NCBI GenBank assembly: GCA_027924645.1 | Contig: BSBN01000334.1 | Location: 496,001-560,000 of the forward strand | Source: Cunninghamia lanceolata | Lineage: Eukaryota; Streptophyta; Pinopsida; Cupressales; Cupressaceae | Length of the DNA stretch: 64,000 bases | Direction of reading: 5' to 3' | Part shown: positions 1-8,954 of the stretch, piece by piece | How positions within the stretch are numbered: the stretch's first letter is position 1 | Layout: the number at the start of each line of letters is the position of its first letter | The notes under the pieces: generated by a model | The model's input: the letters and a program-made list of their open reading frames with translations, nothing else | Told to the model about the DNA's origin: nothing | Database searches by the model: none | Position numbers and translations under genes: made by a program

Positions 1-1
1 G

Positions 2-1465
2 ATGGAAAAAAACCCCCACATTGAAATAAGGAGGGCAAAATTGGCTGAACCAAGTAGCAAAGCTTTCAAGCTTGCCCTTACATCTGAAAATATCATATCA
101 GGTTTCTGAAGGACTGAAATTTGGCCACTAAACAGAGATGCTCTTTCCAATAACATGAGACCAAGTGAATCCTTCTTTGTTGAAGAAGAAAACGAGATTG
201 TAGGTATTGCAAGCATTTTAAGGTTGGCTAGATATGAAGAGGTTGAAGTGCAAAATTATTTGGCACAAATGGCAAGGGAACAATCAACACTAACAAATGA
301 AGTGAATGACAACATAAAATCAGCTACTCATGTTAGCCAAACACAATAGTCAAATGAAGAAGATGATGCCATGAGCTTGCCAACACAAGTTAACCCACCA
401 AATTGGGTTAAAGAAGCTGTCAACAACCTTGGAATGCAGATTGATTTTGAAAATGAAGAAGTATCATTATCTATGCCTTCCCCTCCACTTCCAACAACTG
501 AGGTTATTCATTATTATGCAGATACCACAGATTGGGAAACTACAGATTTAGATGCTACTGATACAACATTGCAGCAAGTGAAATGCAATGAAGGTTCATT
601 GAAGAACTCTAAAGGTAATGAAATAGCAGACCAACAAGTGAGATGCAGTCGAGGCTTATTAAATAACTTTCTCAAGCTACCAATTGAAATAGTTCGTAAG
701 AGACCCAATCCCCTGGATGACAGTGCACTGAGGCTAGGTAGGCAGTCCCAAATTCTTACCATAGATGATTATCTAATCCTACATGAGCAGCAAGAAGCAA
801 GGAAAATAGAGCTTGAGGAACTAAAAGCAAGAGAAAAACAACAGGCAGAGGCAAAGAAAATTCGTCTAATTGAAGAAAAGAAAAGGAGGGAAGAGCAGAA
901 GCTTGAAAGACAATTAAAGAGACAAAAGAAGGAAGAAGAAAAGTTGCAGCAACGAAGGGCAAGAGAATTGAAGAAAGAACAAAGGCAAATGGTCAAGGAT
1001 AGGATTTCAAAACATGTTGCAAGCAATTCAGGGCGTTTGAGTACTCCAACCCCTCTACCTGAACAACATCATATTCTAAGGGATATGTACAACATATTAA
1101 GCCCTGCTTATGCTACCCTTACAGACCAACAAGTGACTAGCAATACAAATTCAACACATGAGGGAAGCAGTTCAAGGTGTTTGAGTACTCCATTAACCCC
1201 TCTACCTGAACATCATCAAATTTTGAAGGATATGTACAGCATATTAAGCCCTGCTTATACTGCCATTAACAACTTCCAAGTGACTAGTCACAGCTCCCCT
1301 CATTCCCCTATAAAACAATTCCAATTTTCTGGGCTTTTAGATGAAACAATGTTTGGTCATCTTGTTCCTATCACACTTCATGTGGAATCAGCTCCTCCAA
1401 AAAATACTTCAACAAATAGTCCTATAGAGGAGCCAGAGCCATTCCCTAGATTTATGTTAAACTAG
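2..1465 (+). pseudogene. DDE transposase C-terminal remnant (pogo/Jerky-like)
   Basis: One frame runs from base 2 to the TAA at 1465, broken only by TGA at 107-109 and TAG at 347-349. The first part reads like the end of plant pogo/Jerky-type DDE transposases: a segment ending SENIISGF, then (after the stop) RTEIWPLNRDAL, matching the family pattern in which the catalytic domain ends near a 'GFrktGIwPfN' motif. The catalytic part would lie left of the window. Downstream is a strongly charged K/E/R/Q coiled-coil stretch (about 780-1010), then a tandem-duplicated ~35-residue module (about 1036-1140 and 1183-1288; cores PLPEQHHILRDMYNILSPAY and PLPEHHQILKDMYSILSPAY). Both stops can be explained by a single C-to-T change (CGA, CAG). 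The family assignment rests on a short motif; the tail itself is not recognised. Confidence 0.65.
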
Positions 1466-1725
1466 AAAATTAAGACTTGATGTCGAGTTATTGCTAGAAT
1501 TTTTTTGAATCATATAGTCAGCAATGCATTTGGGACATTGTACGTAAATGCTGACAATTTTGTAATGTTTTGTCGAAGCTGTATCACCGGCAAACTAGAA
1601 AATCAGGATTTGATGTCAAGTTATTGCTATAAGTTTTTTGAAACATCTAGTCAGCAATGCATTTTGGACATTGTAAGTAAAAGCTGACAATTTTGTAATG
1701 TTTTGTCAAAGATTGTCTTACCGTA
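1462..1725. repeat. ~133-bp tandem duplication
   Basis: Two diverged copies begin at 1462 and 1595 with CTAGAAAAT and share GTCAGCAATGCATTT and GCTGACAATTTTGTAATG. The unit follows directly on the transposase stop codon. Similar sequence (AATATAATGTTTTGTT) resumes right of the LTR element at 24911, so the retrotransposon landed inside this repeat tract. Confidence 0.75.
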
Positions 1726-1771
1726 TTATGCAACTAGCAATATAATGTTTTGTTGTTTTTGTTTAAAGCAA

Positions 1772-1776
1772 GTACC
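1772..1776. repeat. Left target-site duplication GTACC
   Basis: GTACC lies immediately before the TGTTGTGACC start of the 5' LTR and recurs at 24906-24910 immediately after the 3' LTR. Five bp is the usual Ty3 duplication length. Confidence 0.93.
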
Positions 1777-2192
1777 TGTTGTGACCAAATCACACATCAC
1801 CCCATTAGGAATAGGGACCCCCCTTTTTTTGAGCTCTGAGCTTTTCAGTGAGTTTCCAATGAGTTTTCAATGAGTTTTGCTGAGATTTTAATGATGTCCT
1901 GACTCGTTTTCCTTTGCCGGCTCGGTAACAATTTCCTTGCCTATGATCTTTGGTTCACGATTAAGGATAGATGAACTTGTAATAATGAAAAATTGAGATC
2001 AAATCCTATCTAGATATTGAGTTTTGAAGTGAATCCTTCAGAATGTTTGAGACCCTGAAAAGACTAAGACTGGAGCCTGAAATCCTGAAAATCCTGAAAA
2101 AATGGCTAAGTCTGAAATCTGGTGAATCCTCCAAATTCTATATTTTGCATCTTAAATCCGGTGGATTCGGGACCTATCTCAAACATCCTGAA

Positions 2193-2269
2193 AGGTATAT
2201 TGAAAAATATTTAAAGTATAAGAAATTCAATCTCTAAACTTATACTTAAATATATTTTTCAATATACCT
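2193..2269. repeat. Long hairpin in U3
   Basis: AGGTATATTGAAAAATATTT... (2193-2222) is followed after a 16-nt loop by its near-perfect reverse complement (2239-2269, ending TTTTTCAATATACCT). The stem is about 30 bp and AT-rich. The same structure occurs in the 3' LTR at 18500-18576. Confidence 0.85.
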
Positions 2270-2330
2270 TTACTCGCGCGATCCTGAAAAATACTTGACG
2301 AAGTCAGAAGATTCAAAACACTGATCTAAT

Positions 2331-4235
2331 GCGACTAGACACTTAGATGGCGCAAATCTGGGCGCAAAATCACGAAGCAGAAGACACTTGAGCCAGAGGA
2401 TTTGAAAACTTGATCCAGTGCGCCCATCTAATCCTTCATTCAGTGCGAAAATATCAGAGGATTTGAAAACTCCATCTAGTGCGCCCAGACTAAAAGGTCA
2501 TTTCGGAGGAAGAGATGAGAATTTCAATGCCTTCAACCAATGCGAAAGTGAAAAAGGACAAGTCTAAAGCCAATCTTGGAGCAATTTTTAATGAAAATGT
2601 CAGAGGATTTCAATTCTTGAAGTGATGCGCCACCAAGGAAGAAGAGGGAAATGTGAGAGTTTTGACTTGAGAAATGTTACAAGTTCAGAGGATTCTAAAA
2701 TTTGAAGTAATGCGCCAACTCCAGAGGCTTCTTAAGACCCTATCTAATGCGACCTCCTAGAGAGACAAGTCCAGAGGATTCTAAAATTTGAAGTAATGCG
2801 CTCAAAGTGACTCCAAAGATCATTTTTCAAAGCTATCCAATGCGCTAGAGTTCAGGGAATCTAAAGTGTTTAAGTGATGCGCCATCTTAAAGAGGAGAGT
2901 GAAGTTTGATGTTGAGGAATCCAAACTAGTGATCTAATGCGACCAAGTTCTAGAGGATTTGCCAAGTCCATCTAATGCGCTTTACATTATGAGGAGATTG
3001 CCAATATCCTAGACATCTAATGTTTGGTCTTCAAGGTAAGTTTCAGAGGAATTCAAAACTTGATCTAATGCGCCTATGGCAAGGTCATCCAATATGCAAC
3101 ACCAAGGTAAAGAGAGACACGTTCTCAGAGGATCCTACAAACTTAACCAATGCGCCAAATATCATACATAATCCACTTCAAGACAAAGGCTATCTAAGTT
3201 CATTCGAGTTTGAAGACTTCAACAAGCTTAACTAATGCGCCATATCCAAAGGAGGAAGATGTAGTTTTATTTTGAAGATCTCATGTTGCTCATCCAATGC
3301 GCCATGAATGAAGTTCATTTTGAAGAGCTTAAACTACACATCCAACGCGCCCACACTCCACAGGATCCTACACCTTGATCTAGTGCGCCAAAGTTTGAAG
3401 ACTTCAAAAGGGGTATCTAGTGCGCCAAAACTTAAGGAGTCCTAAAACACTATCAAATGCGTCAAAATTTAAAGGAATCCAAGGTATGATCTAATGCGCC
3501 ACTTCTTGAAAGCATCCAAATTGCCTAAGTAAAGCGCCAACCTTGTGAGAATCCCAATCATTCATCTAGTGCGCCATATCCAAAGGGAAAGAACGAGGTA
3601 TGATTTTGAGGATCTCAAACTATTCATCTAGTGCGCTACTCCCTAAGGAGTCTCAAAACATGATCTAATGCGCCATGAATGAAGTTTCATTTTGAAGGAA
3701 CTAAATTACCTATCAAGTGCGCCAAGTACTAAAAGGATTTCTAATCCTTCATGCAATGCGAAATATCAAGAAGAATCCGATCTTTCAGCCAAAGCGCCAA
3801 GTGTCAAGAGGATCTCAATCCTTCAACTAGTGCGAAATGTTTAAGGGGAATTCTATGCCTTGAACCAATGCGAAATCACTTGAAGATCCTACCAACTCCA
3901 TCTAGTGCGACTTACAACAAGAGGATTCTAATCCCCTAACTAATGCGAAACATGAAAGGAGGATCATCAAGGGGTTAACTAGTGCGAAATGCTGAAAGCA
4001 AGTGTTAGATAGCAAGACATGACATTCCAAGAAGGAGACTCCATTATCCCATCTAAGGCGAAATGAGAAGAAGAATTACAAACTTCATCTAATGCGAAAA
4101 TCTTGAGAAGGCCTCGAAGACTTCAACTAATGCGAATTGCTAAGGGGATTCGAATTCTTGATCTAATGCGCTTGAAAGAAGGAGGAAAACGTCCAACAAT
4201 AAGAAGAAGATTATCAAGTCTTTATCCAATGCGTC
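2331..4235. repeat. Minisatellite of TGCGCC-core repeats in 5' U3
   Basis: I count about 39 degenerate copies of a core resembling TGATCTAATGCGCCA at a mean spacing near 50 bp (25-90 bp). The segment before the core often reads AGAGGATTCNAAA. The core varies as TCTAATGCGCC, TCTAGTGCGCC, AACCAATGCGAAA and GAAGTAATGCGC. No ORF spans the tract. Its spacing is too irregular for a recently expanded tandem repeat, yet the TGCG centre is kept almost throughout. Confidence 0.88.
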
Positions 4236-4377
4236 CAAAAGGAAGAAATCATAAACATTTAATAGTTGTTGCCTTCGTAAAACGTGAAATTGCATTCATT
4301 TAATAAAGATCAAAATTAAATTAAATGTTTGTGCATGAGGTCGGCCTAGAAAGAAGGAAAGTTTTTTAAAAGTGAAT

Positions 4378-4384
4378 TATATAT
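4378..4384 (+). promoter_or_regulatory. Possible internal TATA box upstream of the U3 ORFs
   Basis: TATATAT precedes a leader with a GTAAGT splice donor at 4564 and a TCTGCAG acceptor ending at 4810. Together these could give a spliced transcript leading to the first U3 ORF. This is inference; AT-rich DNA makes such boxes common. Confidence 0.25.
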
Positions 4385-4906
4385 ATGTGCCTCATTTCTT
4401 TTTCATTTGATTTATTTTCAAGAGCAGATTTGTTCTCCAAGAGCAGAATTTTCTTCAAGGAGCAGCCACAAGAAGTTGATTTTAGAAGATAAATCTGATT
4501 TTATCAAATTTTGTCAAGTGGGAAATCAAATTGCAAGGTATCAAATACAAAACAGCTCATCAAGTAAGTCTGATCTGAGTTTTTTCTGATCTGATTTTCT
4601 TATTTTTCTTTCATTAGATGCCTTGAAATTGTCCAAATATTGATAAAATTCTGGAAGAATAAGTGGATTTTTATGATTTTTTATAGATTTTCTAAATTTA
4701 ATAGTAATATTTCATAATTATAGAGGAAAATTTCATAATTTAATCCACTTAAGTTGCTGAAGTAAAATCTAAATTTTATTTGCAATCACTTATTCGCGTC
4801 AAGTCTGCAGAATACAAGGCAAATCATAGCCAAGGATGGAACGATACTAGCCTATTTGCAAAGAGAAGCAGTTGAAGAGACTTTCAATATTCCAACCAAA
4901 GAGAGG

Positions 4907-6070
4907 ATGATCAGCATCTCAAAACAACAAGGCCAGCAGGAGTATGATGTCGACACCAAGATAAAGTTACAAGAGATCAGGAGAGAGTGGATGGCCAATC
5001 CAGCCATGAAGTTCAATATGAATAATCCTCCACAGTTCCATAAGTCAGATTTTCATCCGGAAATTGGATATCTAATCATGTTTTTGAACAGAATGACAGG
5101 AATGCCTCAATCTGCTACCTTTCAGCCTTGGATGTATTCTTTCATCAAGTCAGTTCTCAAAGGGAAAATGATTGATTGGGCTGGACTTATCAGTCAAAGT
5201 ATACATGAGCAGTTCCTCAGTTTTGCTAAAACTAAGACTTGTTATATGAGTTCCTATATAGTGTATCTTCTTGCCAGAAATGAAGTCTACTCAGGTTTAA
5301 CCAAGAAAGGAGAAGTCGGCATTGGACCTAACAAATACTTGTCACATCAATGTTATCCTCAGTTGCACCTCAAGAGTATTAATCATTATACAAGGTTTAA
5401 TGATGCATTTGCTATGTTCATAATGAAGAAACTGAGGGGAGAATTTCATAAAAGATTGTCTAATGCAGCAAGAGAATTCATTTCAGCATATGGACACTGG
5501 TATACTCAACATGAAAGGTACACTTACCTAAGGATCCAAGGATTCACATCATATCCATACAGATTGCCAAGGTATCCAACCAACAGGATGGTGATGTTAG
5601 AGGTTACAAGACAACTCCTAGAACTCATCAGGTTGCAGAAGTTGAAGAAGAAAGGAGGAATCCAATTTCCACTTCGTCTTGGACAAAATCTGGAATGTCC
5701 ATCTTTATCAGCAGCTGAGTATTCTGAAATAGAGCTACAGGCCTATCATTTGCAGACTCATGGCACCAAGAGGCCTAACTTTGACCCTTTCCAAGTTTGC
5801 TGGAAATACAACAGAGAATTCAAACATATCAAGCAATTGGAAGACCACTGGGCCAGTGCTCAAGATGAAGATGATCTCCGAACTCTTCAAAGTTCGAGAC
5901 TCGACTGGGATTTAGTCAGAGCCACCAAAGCATTCAGGATTCCAGACCAGTTCACAGAGGATGATACTATGCTGGTCAAAGAGAGATGCATCCGAAGAAG
6001 ATTTGATAAAGCCGGTTTTAGCCATGACACAAGTGTGTATCAATCAACTATTGCAGGAAATGAGTGCTGA
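4907..6070 (+). CDS. U3-encoded ORF-A, unknown function
   Basis: The frame is open from 4856. The first in-frame ATG is at 4907, giving 387 residues ending GNEC. The protein is soluble-looking and rich in aromatic residues and basic patches, for example FNMNNPPQFHKSDFHPEIGY, IDWAGLISQSIHEQFLSF and RYTYLRIQGFTSYPYRLPRY. I see no signal peptide, membrane span, zinc cluster or catalytic motif, and I do not recognise the family. The general look (a W..I...I motif in the middle) recalls proteins carried by plant transposons, but this is not a firm match. A short upstream ORF (ATG at 4836) precedes it. The last 11 bp overlap ORF-B, which is read in the +1 frame. The identical copy lies at 21214-22377. 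Its position in U3 puts it 3' of pol in the genomic RNA. Confidence 0.7.
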   Translation: MISISKQQGQQEYDVDTKIKLQEIRREWMANPAMKFNMNNPPQFHKSDFHPEIGYLIMFLNRMTGMPQSATFQPWMYSFIKSVLKGKMIDWAGLISQSIHEQFLSFAKTKTCYMSSYIVYLLARNEVYSGLTKKGEVGIGPNKYLSHQCYPQLHLKSINHYTRFNDAFAMFIMKKLRGEFHKRLSNAAREFISAYGHWYTQHERYTYLRIQGFTSYPYRLPRYPTNRMVMLEVTRQLLELIRLQKLKKKGGIQFPLRLGQNLECPSLSAAEYSEIELQAYHLQTHGTKRPNFDPFQVCWKYNREFKHIKQLEDHWASAQDEDDLRTLQSSRLDWDLVRATKAFRIPDQFTEDDTMLVKERCIRRRFDKAGFSHDTSVYQSTIAGNEC

Positions 6071-7616
6071 AAATCGAGATCTCACCTACAATAAGATGGA
6101 TGAAGGAGAACCTAAGCAGCATAGTACACATAGTCAACCACAACACAGTGGGAATGATCAGAGCAATAATTCAGCCAGAAAGAGGAAAAGACCTAGTCAA
6201 GATCAAGGGGAATCTAGTCGAAGACCTCAGAAAAAGAGTAATCCATCTATTTCATCTAATCCACAAGAAGGTGTTTCAATTGTTCAAAATCCAATACAAG
6301 AGATAGAAGTAATAGAAGAAGTTGCCTTGATTCCATCAGAAGAAATCCAATCAAGCCCCACTGTCATAATAGAAGAGAATGATGATCTTGGTCAGGATGA
6401 AGTAGGACAAGCTGAATCTGATGAAGAAGTAGCTCGTGTTCAACACAATCAAGCTCATGAACAACGAGATCTTTCTACTTTCCCACCCTGGTTGAGACAA
6501 AGGATTGAAGAAAGTACAATTGTAGAGACTTATCAGCCTACTGCAGTTGAGGAATTGCTTGTAAATGTACAAAAGAATAATCAGAAGAAGAAAGCAACGA
6601 TCCTTTCTAAAATCACTCAAGATTCTGCTGGAAACAGAGAGGTCCACATAGCCGTTCCTAGAAGTGACAAGGAGATAGAAAACATGGCACCTGAAGATTA
6701 TAATTTGACTACAATTGGTATGGGTCCAATCACAAGGGAACAAGTCGATGAGGAACTACAAGATGCAGTGAATAATGTAAGAAGTATGTTGAAACAAGAA
6801 AGAGAAGCAAGGATGAAAGTTGAACAAGATTTTAGTACATTGAAGCATTACATCCAACAGGTCATGCAACCTATTCAACAGAAGGAAGCTACTGCAATTC
6901 CTCCTTCCATTCTTCCACAGGAAACAGTATCCCGAGTTGAGGACATGAGAAATTCATCCCAGATGATGAAGGGATGGATAGAAAAGACAGAAGACAAGGC
7001 ATATATTTACCTAGAAGAAATTGTGCAAGTGTATGACAGAGTCATTAAGCTCCAAGGTCGAGTCCAAGCTTTATTAGAAACTTGTGCTGAGTTCAAACCA
7101 ATCAAAGAGCAATATATGCCACAACTCAAAAGCTTAATGGAAGCTCCAGTAGAAGATTTAATTCATAATAAGGTGATTGACAGAGATACTCCACATGACT
7201 TTGTCACTTGGTATTTCTCCTTTCACAACAAGGGGCAACTAGTTGATAAGATTGAAGTAGATATGTCCAGGATAAGAAGTGTTCTTCTAAGAACAGAAAA
7301 TCATATATATACTGCTTTGACAAAGATTTGTAATCCTTATGGAAATGTTACCATTGAGAACATGAAGCAACAAGTTAAGGCATTCTACTTTCAATATGAT
7401 GGACTTGATGAAAGTCAACTAGATAATATATTCACACTTGCATATCGTCTTGGGGAAAATAAGTCTTGGATAAACGACTGGGAGAAGACACTTGGAGTCT
7501 ATGAGACAGATGTAGCAGTGGCAGAAGGATCCATTAAGGCAGCGACAAGTGTACCAATGGAAGATATTATTCAAATTGTGTCCAGATTCATTGTATCTCA
7601 TAGTACTACTACATAG
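6060..7616 (+). CDS. U3-encoded ORF-B, coiled-coil protein of unknown function
   Basis: ATG at 6060 overlaps the end of ORF-A (stop 6068-6070) and gives 518 residues; the frame is open back to 5961. Near the N-terminus is a basic cluster (ARKRKRPSQ, then RRPQKKSN) that looks like a nuclear localisation signal. An acidic, low-complexity stretch follows (IEVIEEVALIPSEEIQ, EENDDLGQDE), then a helical, probably coiled-coil region (LQDAVNNVRSMLKQEREARMK) and a folded-looking C-terminal part (HDFVTWYFSFHNKGQL, KQQVKAFYFQYDGLDESQL). No known domain is recognised. It is not an obvious gag, env or protease. The stop lies about 220 bp upstream of the LTR TATA box. The frame has no internal stops, which for a 1.5-kb AT-rich stretch argues for selection at some time in the lineage. 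Confidence 0.7.
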   Translation: MSAENRDLTYNKMDEGEPKQHSTHSQPQHSGNDQSNNSARKRKRPSQDQGESSRRPQKKSNPSISSNPQEGVSIVQNPIQEIEVIEEVALIPSEEIQSSPTVIIEENDDLGQDEVGQAESDEEVARVQHNQAHEQRDLSTFPPWLRQRIEESTIVETYQPTAVEELLVNVQKNNQKKKATILSKITQDSAGNREVHIAVPRSDKEIENMAPEDYNLTTIGMGPITREQVDEELQDAVNNVRSMLKQEREARMKVEQDFSTLKHYIQQVMQPIQQKEATAIPPSILPQETVSRVEDMRNSSQMMKGWIEKTEDKAYIYLEEIVQVYDRVIKLQGRVQALLETCAEFKPIKEQYMPQLKSLMEAPVEDLIHNKVIDRDTPHDFVTWYFSFHNKGQLVDKIEVDMSRIRSVLLRTENHIYTALTKICNPYGNVTIENMKQQVKAFYFQYDGLDESQLDNIFTLAYRLGENKSWINDWEKTLGVYETDVAVAEGSIKAATSVPMEDIIQIVSRFIVSHSTTT

Positions 7617-7834
7617 TACTCGCCTTGATGATGTGGCTTCCTTATCCTCTTGGAAAGCGTGCCTTTGTTCTCTCTTTCATGACTTCTTTCATTTAATATG
7701 AGTAACCTCCTGTATTTAATAAAGTTAACCTCATTCATTTAATAAAGTATAGTTTGTTGTAACTACTTGTGATGTGGCTTGATCTGATCCGCTGATTTCG
7801 CCGATCAATCTTGACCCTTCTCTCCTTTGAGGAC

Positions 7835-7842
7835 TATAAAAG
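7835..7842 (+). promoter_or_regulatory. LTR core promoter (TATA box)
   Basis: TATAAAAG in the context GGACTATAAAAGAGC is the best TATA box in the LTR. It lies 73 bp upstream of an AATAAA, as expected for a U3/R arrangement with transcription starting near 7866. Confidence 0.7.
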
Positions 7843-7907
7843 AGCTCTCATTGCTCTCATTTGTAACAGTTGGAAATTCTGAAATTGTTGTAAGAGCTCT
7901 CTGAGAT

Positions 7908-7913
7908 AATAAA
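7908..7913 (+). terminator. Polyadenylation signal of the LTR
   Basis: AATAAA in GAGATAATAAAGG lies downstream of the presumed start site, so in the 3' LTR copy (24215-24220) it would set the RNA end and close R after a few tens of bases. Confidence 0.55.
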
Positions 7914-8602
7914 GGACTCATTGATTTGGTGATTCTATTTATATTTCTGAGTGTTTGCATGGTTTCAATTTTCACACGAATATTAAGTTAAGTTACAAGT
8001 TTTCTTTTAAGTATAAGTTAGTTAGTGAGAGATTTTTATTGCCTTGTAGTGAAGTCTTTACAATTGAGCGTCAATTTGATCTTTATGCCTGTTGAATTTT
8101 TTATGAGCATAATTGATTTAAATATCTTGCATACCTTTGAAGATAGCACCTCTCTTGTGTAGTTGTTTCATCTTGGCGAAACAAGATTTGGTTTGACTTC
8201 ACTTTAAGCAGTAAACGTCCTTCCATTTAGGATTAGATTAGTATTTCTCAACCCTAATCTTTTGCCCTTTTTTTATCAATCATTTAGATTTAGGATCAGA
8301 ACGTCCATTGCTAAATCATACGCGTCAGTTGCAGTACTTAGATTCCCTAGTGTTCACTTCCAGAGTCTTTGAAACAACGAGTTGAACAATTGTGTAAGTC
8401 CCTTTGTTGATTAACAGCAGAATCATACTTAAATCATTGAGCTGTTTCTTACTGAAATTGAAACATTATTAGAAGAAGGAACCTTGGAGTTATCTCGTTT
8501 GATCACTTGGTTTAGCATTCGAGAGGCTTTGCTCAAGAGAGAGTTAAATACCTAGTATTTTACTCTATTGTTGACTTGTCGAAAAACAACCATCAACATA
8601 TT

Positions 8603-8619
8603 TGGCGCTAGAAGGAGGG
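8603..8619 (+). other. Putative primer-binding site
   Basis: TGGCGCTAGAAGGAGGG begins 4 bp after the LTR end. The initial TGG would pair with the CCA end of a tRNA. Which tRNA is complementary could not be decided by eye. Confidence 0.55.
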
Positions 8620-8954
8620 CTCTTACAAGTTGTTTCAGATTAAGGAAGGACATCCTGGAGCGAATTGGTTCTTTCTCGCCAGAGAGGCACCAAAGAATTC
8701 TAAGGTCTGCACCAGGAGCATCCAAGGACTTTTCTGAGTTGGGGTTCCCGTCAAAGTCGAAGAAAGGAAAGAAAGGGACTTCAGCCAGCCAAGGATCTCC
8801 AAGTGGGGGTGATACTTCAAATTTATTTCAAACTCCACCTCCGAAGAATCAAAATCAGGGAGTTGTTCAACCAGGCAACGTCCAAGTAACCACCACAGGC
8901 ACTCCACTTCAGCAAGGAGCTACTCAAGCAGGTCCAGGACAACCCAACATTCCA

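Larger units (their letters stand above)
1777..8598 (+). repeat. 5' LTR (6,822 bp)
   Basis: It starts TGTTGTGACC and ends ACCATCAACA. A TATA box at 7835 and an AATAAA at 7908 place U3 at about 1777-7865, a short R at about 7866-7930 and U5 to 8598. U3 contains a hairpin, a ~1.9-kb minisatellite and two long ORFs. This is longer than most plant LTRs, which are usually a few hundred bp to about 5 kb. Confidence 0.95.

Noticed and set aside
2043..2237. 64-codon ORF at the start of U3
   Set aside because: Made of CCTGAAAATCCTGAAAA-type simple repeats and ends in the hairpin; no protein-like features.
2331..4235. CRISPR-like array of short repeats
   Set aside because: Repeats are degenerate, spacing is irregular, the host is a plant and no cas genes are present.
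6351..6743. 130-codon minus-strand ORF opposite ORF-B (and its copy at 22658-23050)
   Set aside because: Shadow of ORF-B; the composition (I, L, F, Y, S rich) is typical of the antisense of an acidic protein and no start context or motif supports it.
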